Of a stretch of 64,000 nucleotides of DNA, positions 35,071 through 42,867 are shown one piece after another. Every line of letters starts with the position of its first letter. Positions within the stretch are counted from its first letter, which is position 1. Below the pieces are notes generated by a model. The model was given only the letters and a program-made list of their open reading frames with translations. It did no database searches and had not been told where the DNA came from. Origin of the DNA: Sphingomonas sp. G-3-2-10 (lineage in GTDB: Bacteria; Pseudomonadota; Alphaproteobacteria; Sphingomonadales; Sphingomonadaceae); NCBI RefSeq assembly GCF_012927115.1, contig NZ_JABBFY010000001.1:1736001-1800000 (forward strand), written 5' to 3'. Position numbers and translations under genes: made by a program.

Positions 35071-35201
35071 GGTCCGGAATCGCCCATCGGGCTGTCGGGC
35101 AGGGCGATGCGCGCCAAACTGTGCGGAACGAGATCGCCGGCACAGGCGACCTGAACCGAACCGCAGAATGGCGCCTTGCGCCGCGTCAAGGGACGGAGAG
35201 G

Positions 35202-36005
35202 ATGAAAAGAAAACCTGTAAAATCGGCGTCGCGCACCTTCGAAGTACTCGAGCTATTCCGCAACTACCGCAAGCCATTGCGGCTGAACGAGATCTACACC
35301 GCGCTGAACTATCCCCAGTCCAGCACTACCAACCTGCTCAAGAGCATGGTGATCGAAGGGTATCTCAACTACAACCGTACCACCCGCACCTATCTGCCGA
35401 CGATGCAGGTCGCGTCGCTGGGCAGCTGGCTGTACGGCCATGTCGCCTCGGGCAGCGACTATAGCTCGCTGATCGACGAGCTGTTCCAGCTGACCGACGA
35501 GACCGTGGTGCTGGTCACCCAGAACGATCTGTTCATCCAGTATATGATGATGCGGGTGCCCGATCATCCGCACAAGCGCCCGCCCAATCGCGGCGAGATG
35601 CGGCTGATGCTCGACGCGACCTCGGGCATGGCGCTGATGAGCCAGATGCGGGATCAGGAGATCGACAAGATCTACCGCTATTCCAACTATTACGAGCTCA
35701 ACCCCGACCGGCGGATCACGCTGGACGATGTGATGCGGCGCATCCGCTGGATCCGGCACACCGGCTATTGCTACTGGCCCGAGCATCCCGTGCCCGGCAT
35801 CGCTTCGATCGCCATGCCGCTGGGGGACAGCATCCACGGCATCCCGCTGGTGCTGGGCATCGGCGGCACGACCGAGCGGCTTTCCAGGCGCCGCGCCGAA
35901 CTGGTCGAGCTGATGCGTACGAAGATCGCCGAATTCCACGAACGCCAGCGCAACAACGCAGCGAACGGCGACGATATCGAAACCTGGCTGGACGCTGCCG
36001 AATAG
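35202..36005 (+). CDS. IclR-family transcriptional regulator
   Basis: A 267-residue regulator. Residues ~8-65 form the winged helix (SASRTFEVLELFRNYRKPLRLNEIYTALNYPQSSTTNLLKSMVIEGYLNYNRTTRTYLPT). The rest is the IclR effector domain (GEMRLMLDATSGMALMSQM, PGIASIAMPLGDSIHGIPLVLGIGG). GGAGAGG precedes the ATG at 35202. The palindrome at 35049-35070 is the obvious binding site and would allow control of itself and the MFS gene. A terminator follows at 36022-36044. The ligand is unknown; an aromatic or terpenoid acid is possible. Confidence 0.94.
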   Translation: MKRKPVKSASRTFEVLELFRNYRKPLRLNEIYTALNYPQSSTTNLLKSMVIEGYLNYNRTTRTYLPTMQVASLGSWLYGHVASGSDYSSLIDELFQLTDETVVLVTQNDLFIQYMMMRVPDHPHKRPPNRGEMRLMLDATSGMALMSQMRDQEIDKIYRYSNYYELNPDRRITLDDVMRRIRWIRHTGYCYWPEHPVPGIASIAMPLGDSIHGIPLVLGIGGTTERLSRRRAELVELMRTKIAEFHERQRNNAANGDDIETWLDAAE

Positions 36006-36021
36006 GGCGTGATCTCGATAA

Positions 36022-36044
36022 CCCTCCCCCATCGAGGGGGAGGG
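36022..36044. terminator. Hairpin terminator after the IclR gene
   Basis: Nine-base perfect arms CCCTCCCCC (36022-36030) and complement (36036-36044) with an ATCGA loop, 17 bases after the IclR stop; followed by ATT, so termination strength is moderate. Confidence 0.7.
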
Positions 36045-36066
36045 ATTCGGATACGAGCGATAACCC

Positions 36067-36080
36067 ATCGCACTTGCGAT
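36067..36080. promoter_or_regulatory. Candidate inverted-repeat site ATCGC-N4-GCGAT
   Basis: ATCGCACTTGCGAT lies about 90 bases before the SMP-30 gene. A like-spaced ATCGCTACTGCGAT is at 3420-3433 upstream of the first receptor. GCGAT-type words are frequent in this DNA, so this is tentative. Confidence 0.3.
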
Positions 36081-36166
36081 AATCCTCCCGGCAATCAGCG
36101 AAGCCGTCCTTCGCCGTTCCACGGCCCTATCCTCGCATCCATTTCCCGCGCTTCCGAGGACCTCCC

Positions 36167-37033
36167 ATGCCGATCGAGATCGACCTGCTGCCCGCTACCG
36201 CCGCCGGCCTTGGCGAAAGCCCGTTATGGGATCATCGCAGCAACCGGCTGTGGTGGGCGGATTCGGTCGCGGCGACGCTGCGGTCGAGCGACGCGGAGGG
36301 CCGCGACGAGCGCCACTGGCGGCTCGATCAGCCGCTCGGCAGCATCGGCCTCGCCAGCGATGGCCTGATCCTCTCGCTGGCCGACGGCTTCTACCGGTTC
36401 GATCCTGAAACCGGCGTCACTCGCCTGATCGCGCGGCCCGATATGGAAGCGAAGACTCGCCTCAACGACGGCAAGGCCGATCGCCACGGCCGTATCCTCA
36501 CCGCGTCGATGCGCGTGGGCGACGATGGCGGCGCGGGCAGCCTGTTCCGCCTCGACGCCGATGGCGCGACCAGCCGGATCGAGCATGGCGTGGTGGTGGG
36601 CAATGCCTTGTGCTTCTCGCCTTCGGGCGACGCGATGCATTTCGCCGACAGCATGGACGGGATGCTCCGCCGCTACGCCTATGATCCCGAAACCGGCGCA
36701 ATCGGGCCGCGCCACGACCTCGCCGATTGCCGCGAACAGGGCTCCGGCCCCGACGGCGCGACGGTGGATGCCCAGGGGCGGATCTGGGTCGCGCTGGTGC
36801 TGGCGCAGGCGGTGGCCTGCTACGCCCCGGACGGCACGCTGATCCGCACCATTCCGGTGCCCATTCCCTACCCGTCCTGCCCTGCCTTCGGCGGCGAAGG
36901 CCTCGACACGCTCTACGTCACCAGCATCGCCAATTCGGGCCACAAGCTGGTCGCCGATCACCCCGATGCGGGCCGGATAATCACGATCCGCGGGCTCGAC
37001 GCGCCCGGCATTGCCGAGGGGGTGTACGGCTAA
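36167..37033 (+). CDS. SMP-30/gluconolactonase-family protein
   Basis: A 288-residue six-bladed beta-propeller lactonase family protein. Metal-site residues can be placed: Glu in GLGESPLWD, Asn in TRLNDGKADRHGR, and Asp in FADSMDG. GPDGATVDAQGRIWVAL is the family signature. Members open sugar or other lactones using a divalent metal. GAGG precedes the ATG. It is the only plus-strand gene between the IclR gene and the terminator at 37044. Lactones could come from Baeyer-Villiger oxidation (see 42868) or from sugar oxidation. Confidence 0.93.
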   Translation: MPIEIDLLPATAAGLGESPLWDHRSNRLWWADSVAATLRSSDAEGRDERHWRLDQPLGSIGLASDGLILSLADGFYRFDPETGVTRLIARPDMEAKTRLNDGKADRHGRILTASMRVGDDGGAGSLFRLDADGATSRIEHGVVVGNALCFSPSGDAMHFADSMDGMLRRYAYDPETGAIGPRHDLADCREQGSGPDGATVDAQGRIWVALVLAQAVACYAPDGTLIRTIPVPIPYPSCPAFGGEGLDTLYVTSIANSGHKLVADHPDAGRIITIRGLDAPGIAEGVYG

Positions 37034-37043
37034 AAGAAAGTCC

Positions 37044-37058
37044 TCCCCCGGTGGGGGA
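37044..37058. terminator. Small convergent hairpin
   Basis: Six-base arms TCCCCC and GGGGGA with a GGT loop between the convergent SMP-30 (stop 37033) and SDR (stop 37084) genes. Confidence 0.5.
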
Positions 37059-37083
37059 TGAATGATCTCGAGGCTGGCCCCGC

Positions 37084-37842
37084 CTAGCGCAGCGCGATCG
37101 AGATCCCGCCATCGACCATCAGCGACTGGCCGGTGACGAAGCCGGAACGCGCGCCGTCCGCCAGGAACAGCACCGCCTCGGCAATGTCCGAAGTCTCGCC
37201 CAGCCGCCCCAGCGGCGTGCTCGCCACCCGCGCTTCGAACGTGGCGTCGTCGAGCATCGCGCGCACTCCTTCGGTGGCGACGGTGGAGGGCGCGACGGCG
37301 TTCACGCGGATACCCTGCGGCGCCAGCTCGATCGCGGAGGAACGGGTCATGCCCTCCACCGCGGCCTTCACTCCGCAATAGACCATCGCATTGGGCAGGC
37401 CGAGCTTCGCCGAAACCGACGCGATATTGACGATCGCGCCGCCCCGCCCCTGCATCTGCGCCCCCGCCGCCTGCGTGCCCCAGACGATCGCCGCGACGCC
37501 CACGCCCAGCATCTTGTCGACCGTCTCCTGGTCGATCTCGGGGATCGGCGCATAGCGTGTCCACATCGCGTTGTTCACCACCACATCGAGTGGGCCGAGC
37601 GCCGCGCCGGCTTCGGCGAACGCGGCGTGCAGTCCCTCGCGATCCGATACGTCGCAACCCAGCGCCAGCGCGCGGCCGCCGCCCTGCTCGATCTCCTCGA
37701 CCAGTTCGGCCGCCCAATGCGCCTTGCGATCGAGCAGCGCGACCGCCGCGCCCGCAGCGGCGAACCGGCGGGCGATATCGCGCCCCAGTCCACGCGAAGC
37801 GCCGGTGACGAGCGCCACGCGCCCGCGAAGTTCCTCACCCAT
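37084..37842 (-). CDS. SDR-family oxidoreductase
   Basis: A 252-residue classical short-chain dehydrogenase. TGASRGLG is at residues ~14-21, VNNAM replaces the usual NNAG, Ser is in NIASVSAKLG and the catalytic pair in VYCGVKAA. The C-terminus is FVTGQSLMVDGGISIALR. GGGAG precedes the ATG. It lies downstream of the third receptor on the same strand with a terminator between them. Substrate unknown; a ring or chain alcohol is likely. Confidence 0.93.
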   Translation of the reverse strand: MGEELRGRVALVTGASRGLGRDIARRFAAAGAAVALLDRKAHWAAELVEEIEQGGGRALALGCDVSDREGLHAAFAEAGAALGPLDVVVNNAMWTRYAPIPEIDQETVDKMLGVGVAAIVWGTQAAGAQMQGRGGAIVNIASVSAKLGLPNAMVYCGVKAAVEGMTRSSAIELAPQGIRVNAVAPSTVATEGVRAMLDDATFEARVASTPLGRLGETSDIAEAVLFLADGARSGFVTGQSLMVDGGISIALR

Positions 37843-37865
37843 CGAAAACTCCCGTCAAAAAATAA

Positions 37866-37889
37866 GGGGCCCGCACGATGGCGAGCCCC
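37866..37889 (-). terminator. Terminator after the third receptor
   Basis: Nine-base near-perfect arms GGGGCCCGC (37866-37874) and GCGAGCCCC (37881-37889), followed on the minus strand by TTATTTTTT, a good T-run. It isolates the SDR gene from the receptor transcript. Confidence 0.8.
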
Positions 37890-37906
37890 AGGCAGGTTGG
37901 AGGGGG

Positions 37907-40078
37907 TTAGAATTTGTATCCGATCTCGGCCCCGTACACGCGGCCCTTGTTGAGCGGCGCGAAGGTCGATCCGCTGAAGAAGGGCAACGGCGCTTCGGTG
38001 CCGAAGGTCGCTTCGTTCAGCAGGTTGGTGCCATAGACCGACAGCTTGAACCGGCCGCTGGTCAGCGACAGTCCGGCATCGACCATCGTGGCCGAATTCA
38101 GCAGGCCGGTATTCTGGTCATTGTAGAAGGCGGCGTCGCGATAGTTCACGCCCACCCGGCCTTCGATCGAAATGCGGTCGTTGATGGCGGTGTTGTAGGT
38201 GATCGAACCGCCATAGCTCCACGGCGCGAGGCGCGGCAGCTTCAGCGCATAGTCGCGGGCGTTGATCACGCCGTCCGCGTTCAGATCGAACAGGATCTTC
38301 TCATACTTGCCTTCGGTATAGCCGAACTGGCCGGCGATGGTCAGGCCGCGCATCGGCGTGATCAGCAATTCGCCTTCGAGGCCCTTGATCGACAGATCGG
38401 CGGCGTTGGTGATGATCTGGAAGCTGCCGAACGGCGCGAACGGCGCCTGGAACTCGCGCTGCGATCCATAGATCTTGCTGTAGAAACCGGCGAGGTTGAT
38501 GCGGGCGATCCGGCCGACCTCATGCTTCACGCCGACTTCATAGGCGTCCTGCTGCTCCTGATCGAACGGCCCCGGGGAAACGTTCGGGTTGAGGTTGCGG
38601 AAATTATAGCCGCCGCTGCGGAAGCCCTGCGAGAACGAACCGTACAGCATCGTCTTCTCGGTCGGCTTGAACTGGATGCCGACGCGCGGGGTGAAACCGT
38701 CCCAGCTCTGCGCGTCGGTGAAGTCGTAGCTGCAATTCAGCTGGTCGAGATTGCATCCGCCCACGCCGATCGAACGGACCAGCACCGACTTGTCCTCGGT
38801 GGAGTAACGACCGCCGACGCTGAGGGTCAGATGATCGGTGATCCGCCAGTCGACCGTGGTGAAGATGCCGAAGCTGCTCTGCTTCTGGCGTCCGCCGCCC
38901 GACACGAGGAGTGCGCCGCCCGAAAGCAGGCGGGATTCGGCGTAGTTGATGTCCTGATCGAAGTAGAACAGGCCGCTGGTCACGTCGAACCGGCCGAAGG
39001 TACCGGCGTAGCGCAGCTCGTTGCTGAACTGCCACTGGCGCGTGTTGTTGCGCGAATGGAGCGCGGTCGAGGGCGAAGCGTCGACGTCGCCGCCGGTGTC
39101 GTTCGACAGCGCACGCACCGCCGCGATGTTGGTGATGGTGCCGTCGCCGAAACCGACGCCGATATTCACTTCGGCGATGCCCTGATCCCAGTCGGACGTC
39201 AGGAAGCCGGCATAGTTCAGGTTCACGCGGAAGCTGTCGCGCGGATACAGGCCGTGATTGGTCGCGACCGGGCCGTCGCCGCGGATGCGGCCATGCTCGT
39301 AACGCAGGATCACTTCGAAATCGTCGGCCGGGGTGAAGCGCAGCGCCGGGCGGACGATCAGCGTCTCGCTCTTGCCGACCTTCTGTCCGTTGAAGTCGTT
39401 GGTGAACCAGCCGGCATCATGGTTGTAATAGACCGCCAGCTTCGCGCTCAGGCGGTCCTCGACGATCGGGCCGGACACCGACAGGCTGGCCTTGTATTCG
39501 AGCCCGGTCGACACGCCGGCGCGGGCATCGACGCGGAAGCGGTTGCTCGGCGTGGTCGTACGGAGGACGACAGCGCCGCCGGTCACGTTGCGGCCGAACA
39601 ACAGGCCCTGCGGCCCGCGCAGCACTTCGATGCCCTCAAGGTCGAACGTGTCGAACAGCACGCCCGCGCTCACGCCCAGATAGACGCCATCGACGAACAC
39701 GCCGACGGTCGGGTCGATCGACGGGATCGAGCTGTTGATGCCCAGGCCACGGACCGAGAAATTGGCATAGCCCGGCGTGGTGCCTACGCTTTCGAGCGAG
39801 GCGTTGGGAACGCTGTAGCTGACGCTGGCGATCGAGCTGGCGTGCAGGCTGTCGAGCTGGTCCGATCCGAAGGCAGTGACGGCGATCGGCACGTCCTGGA
39901 CGTTCTGCGCCTGGCCACGCTTGGTGGCGGTCACCACGATCTCGGTAAGGCCGCCCTCGTCCTGAACCGGCGCTGCCTCGTCCTGAGCCTCGACCGCGTC
40001 CTGCGCGAACGCCGGAGCCGCCATCAGCATCGCGGCGATGCTGCTGCCCGCCAGCAGAAATTTCGAATGCCTCTTCAT
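37907..40078 (-). CDS. TonB-dependent outer-membrane receptor
   Basis: A 723-residue receptor. The start is ATG 40078 after GGGAGAGGG. The signal peptide (KFLLAGSSIAAMLMAAPAFA) is followed by LTEIVVTATKR, then plug motifs VPIAVTAFGSDQL, VRGLGINSSIPSIDPTVGVFVDGVYLG and LRGPQGLLFGRNVTGG. The barrel ends AEIGYKF. The GVFVDGVYLG plug pattern groups it with the fifth receptor here (YVDDVYIPR) in the IPR-type catabolic receptors rather than known siderophore receptors. The neighbouring genes are CoA-ligase and monooxygenase genes, hence a carbon substrate is likely. Confidence 0.94.
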   Translation of the reverse strand: MKRHSKFLLAGSSIAAMLMAAPAFAQDAVEAQDEAAPVQDEGGLTEIVVTATKRGQAQNVQDVPIAVTAFGSDQLDSLHASSIASVSYSVPNASLESVGTTPGYANFSVRGLGINSSIPSIDPTVGVFVDGVYLGVSAGVLFDTFDLEGIEVLRGPQGLLFGRNVTGGAVVLRTTTPSNRFRVDARAGVSTGLEYKASLSVSGPIVEDRLSAKLAVYYNHDAGWFTNDFNGQKVGKSETLIVRPALRFTPADDFEVILRYEHGRIRGDGPVATNHGLYPRDSFRVNLNYAGFLTSDWDQGIAEVNIGVGFGDGTITNIAAVRALSNDTGGDVDASPSTALHSRNNTRQWQFSNELRYAGTFGRFDVTSGLFYFDQDINYAESRLLSGGALLVSGGGRQKQSSFGIFTTVDWRITDHLTLSVGGRYSTEDKSVLVRSIGVGGCNLDQLNCSYDFTDAQSWDGFTPRVGIQFKPTEKTMLYGSFSQGFRSGGYNFRNLNPNVSPGPFDQEQQDAYEVGVKHEVGRIARINLAGFYSKIYGSQREFQAPFAPFGSFQIITNAADLSIKGLEGELLITPMRGLTIAGQFGYTEGKYEKILFDLNADGVINARDYALKLPRLAPWSYGGSITYNTAINDRISIEGRVGVNYRDAAFYNDQNTGLLNSATMVDAGLSLTSGRFKLSVYGTNLLNEATFGTEAPLPFFSGSTFAPLNKGRVYGAEIGYKF

Positions 40079-40403
40079 CGTCAACCCTCTCCCTGCGGAC
40101 AACCATTTCATCAGGTCGAAGCCCGTTCCGGACAGTGTTGCGCGGAAGGAGCATACGGGCCTGACCGGCTACCGTCTCTTGCAATCGCCATTTCGTGCGA
40201 CGCTCATTCCGATCCGGTTTTGCGGCCGATGCTTCAAGCGAACCGCGCCCTGCCCCGCGGAAATCACAAGCGAGATTCAGCCTGGCGCGCGTTCGGCCCG
40301 GCAATATTCGCGGATGAGATTTTCCGCCGCCCGGCTCCCTTTTGCGTCCGGCGCAGCCCCTGCCGATGCATCATCGGCGCAAAGCATTCCGGGAGAGATA
40401 CTG
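40079..40403. other. Divergent intergenic region receptor / crotonase
   Basis: About 325 bases without a supportable gene. It must hold the promoters for the receptor (start 40078) and the crotonase operon (start 40404). Weak GGAC-type half sites occur (TGCGGACAACC near 40094 and GTTCCGGACAG near 40125), but they are less convincing than those of the first 27 kb. Confidence 0.5.
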
Positions 40404-41168
40404 ATGGGCAATGTGCGCACCGAAGTCGTGGATCATGTGGCGCTGGTCACGCTGGACAATGCGCCGGTCAATGCCGCCGCACTCGATATGCTGCAGGAAC
40501 TGACCGACGTCTTCGACAGCTTCAACGACCGTGACGATGTGCGCGTGGCCGTGCTCACCGGCGCGGGCAAATGCTTCAGCGCCGGCGCCGATCTCAAGAA
40601 CCGTCCGGACCTCACCATCCCCGGCAAGCGCTGGAACCGCAACCGCGTGGTCCGCGAAGTCGCCTATTCGATCGCCGATTGCGCCAAGCCGGTGATCGCC
40701 GCGGTCAACGGCCCGGCGCTCGGCGCGGGCCTTGGCCTCGTCGCCAGCTGCGACATCATCGTCGCATCCGAAAATGCCGTGTTCGGCCTGCCCGAGGTCG
40801 ATGTCGGCCTGATGGGCGGCGGAAAGCATGCCGCGCGGATCATCCCGCATTCGCTGGCGCGCCGCATGATGCTGACCGGCTATCGCGTGACCGCCGCCGA
40901 AATGTATCGCCGCGGCATCATCGAAGCGTGTTTGCCCGCCGACGAACTGATGCCCTGGGCGATGGACCTCGCCCGCACCATCGCATCGAAGAGCCCGCTC
41001 GCGACAAAGCTGTCGAAGGACAGCATGCGCACCATCGAGAATATGACGCTGCGCGACGGCTATATCTACGAACAGGGCAACACCGCGAAGCTCTCCACCA
41101 CCCATGACGCCAAGGAAGCCGTCGCGGCGTTCGTCGAGAAGCGCGCGCCCGTCTTCCTCGGCCGCTGA
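40404..41168 (+). CDS. Enoyl-CoA hydratase/isomerase family protein
   Basis: A 254-residue crotonase starting MGNVRTEVVDHVALVTLDNAPVNA after a GGGAGAG site. Oxyanion-hole segments are FSAGADLK and ALGAGLGLVASCD. Glu144 is Gly and Glu164 is kept (FGLPEVDVG), followed by MGGGKHAARI. It resembles the crotonase at 25554 in these positions and in the C-terminal KEAVAAFVEKRAPVF. It is the first gene of a three-gene run with a CoA ligase and a flavin monooxygenase. Confidence 0.93.
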   Translation: MGNVRTEVVDHVALVTLDNAPVNAAALDMLQELTDVFDSFNDRDDVRVAVLTGAGKCFSAGADLKNRPDLTIPGKRWNRNRVVREVAYSIADCAKPVIAAVNGPALGAGLGLVASCDIIVASENAVFGLPEVDVGLMGGGKHAARIIPHSLARRMMLTGYRVTAAEMYRRGIIEACLPADELMPWAMDLARTIASKSPLATKLSKDSMRTIENMTLRDGYIYEQGNTAKLSTTHDAKEAVAAFVEKRAPVFLGR

Positions 41169-41179
41169 GGACGCAGGTG

Positions 41180-42757
41180 ATGGACTGGAACTTCGGCGAC
41201 CTGCTGGACGCCACCGCCGCCAATGTCCCCGGCGATCGCCCGGCGATCATTCGCGGGGACCATGTTGTGAACTGGGCCGATTTCGACGCGCGCACCAATC
41301 GCGTCGCGCGGGCGATGCGCGATGCCGGGCTCCAGCCGGGCGATCGCGTCGCGATCCTCGCGCGCAACATCCCGGAGTTCATCGAGGTCGCCGCCGCCGC
41401 GTTCAAGGCGCGGGTGACGCACGTCAACATCAACTATCGCTACACCACCGCCGAGATCGAATATGTCCTGCGCGACTGCCAGGCTGCGGGGCTCTTCTAT
41501 CAGGACGAGTTCGAGGGCGTTTCGGCACCGCTGACCGACGGCGCGATCGACCACCTCATCCTGTCGGTAAAGATCGGCGGAGACGGCGGTTATGCCCGCA
41601 TGGCGAGCGAAGGCGATCCGTCGCCGCTGGGCATCGCCCGCTCGCCCGACGACGGCTATCTGCTCTACACCGGCGGCACCACCGGACGGCCCAAGGGCGT
41701 GATGTGGCGATCGGCCGATGCGCGCCGCTCGCAGCTCGAATCCCCGGTCGCGGTCACGACCCCGGCGAGCATGGACGATCACATCGCGCAGGTTGGCCGC
41801 AACCTCGCCGGACGCGTCCTGCCCGCCTGCCCGCTGATGCACGGCGCGGGGCTCAATTCCTGCCTCGCCGAACTGCTGATCGGCGGCACGGCTGTGCTCC
41901 TGCCGTTCGACCGGTTCGATCCGATGAAATTATGGGACGAAGTCGAGCGGCACAATGTGACGCGCGTGCTGATCGTCGGCGACGCCTTTGCCCGTCCGAT
42001 GGCCGATGCGCTCACCGCCAATCCGGGCCGCTGGGACCTGTCCGCGCTGCGCCTCATCTCCTCCGCCGGGCTGATGTGGAGCGAGGAGGTGAAGACGCAA
42101 TTGCTCGAGGCGGTGCCCAATCTGACCCTGCTCGACATTCTCGGCGCGTCGGAAGCCTCGGGTTTCGGCTTTGCCATCACCAATCGCGAACGCTCCACTC
42201 CCACCGGCACTTTCGAACGTGGGCCACAGACGGTGATCGTCGCGCAGGATGACGATCGCATCCTCGCGCCCGGCGAACCGGGGGCGGGCTGGCTCGCCCG
42301 GCGCCCGCCGTTCGGCGCGGGCTATCATGGCGATCCGGCAAAGACCGCGACCGTGTATCGCGAGATCGACGGACAGGCCTATGCCGTCCCCGGCGACATG
42401 GCCGAATGGCTGCCCGACGGCCGCTTCCGCCTGCTCGGTCGCGGCTCGATGTGCATCAACAGTGGCGGCGAGAAGATCTTCGTCGAAGAGGTTGAGGAAG
42501 CGCTGAAGCGCGTGCCGGGCATTGTCGATGCGATGGTGTTCGCCCTGCCCGATCCCCGTTTCGGCAGCGCGGTGGCGGCGCTCATCCAGGCCGGTGAGAA
42601 GCCCGATGACGACGCGATCCGTGACGCGCTGTCCGCCGAGCTTGCCGCGTACAAGATGCCGCGCCGCATCGTCCGCGCGGAGACCATGCCGCGCCACGCC
42701 AGCGGCAAGAGCGATTATCGCCGGGCGATCGAAATCGCGCAGGCCGCTCCGGCCTGA
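41180..42757 (+). CDS. AMP-dependent acyl-CoA synthetase with YTGGTTG motif
   Basis: A 525-residue CoA ligase. The nucleotide-binding motif is LYTGGTTGRPKGVMWR rather than the common TSGTTG. The same TGGTTG-x-PKGVMWR form is known in FadD-type ligases of steroid side-chain breakdown in actinobacteria. Other landmarks are ILGASEASGFG, the GD Asp in YAVPGDMAEW, SGGEKIFVEEVE and the lysine region RHASGKSDYRRA. The GTG at 41177 is also in frame, but ATG 41180 is preferred. It follows the crotonase by 11 bases. Confidence 0.93.
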   Translation: MDWNFGDLLDATAANVPGDRPAIIRGDHVVNWADFDARTNRVARAMRDAGLQPGDRVAILARNIPEFIEVAAAAFKARVTHVNINYRYTTAEIEYVLRDCQAAGLFYQDEFEGVSAPLTDGAIDHLILSVKIGGDGGYARMASEGDPSPLGIARSPDDGYLLYTGGTTGRPKGVMWRSADARRSQLESPVAVTTPASMDDHIAQVGRNLAGRVLPACPLMHGAGLNSCLAELLIGGTAVLLPFDRFDPMKLWDEVERHNVTRVLIVGDAFARPMADALTANPGRWDLSALRLISSAGLMWSEEVKTQLLEAVPNLTLLDILGASEASGFGFAITNRERSTPTGTFERGPQTVIVAQDDDRILAPGEPGAGWLARRPPFGAGYHGDPAKTATVYREIDGQAYAVPGDMAEWLPDGRFRLLGRGSMCINSGGEKIFVEEVEEALKRVPGIVDAMVFALPDPRFGSAVAALIQAGEKPDDDAIRDALSAELAAYKMPRRIVRAETMPRHASGKSDYRRAIEIAQAAPA

Positions 42758-42867
42758 CCGGCAATCCCGAATGTGATGTTCGAGGCCGCATCCAGCTCGT
42801 CGTTGGTCCCGGCGTCTCACAAGCATAGCGCAATCGACTGAAATCATAAGAATTCCGAGGACCGAGG

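Noticed and set aside
40094..40135. GGAC half sites upstream of the third receptor
   Set aside because: Only partial matches (TGCGGACAACC, GTTCCGGACAG) without A/T-rich flanks; mentioned but not called as operators.
37571..40534. A 987-codon plus-strand open frame over the third receptor
   Set aside because: It is an antisense frame through an SDR and a receptor gene and has no domain signature.
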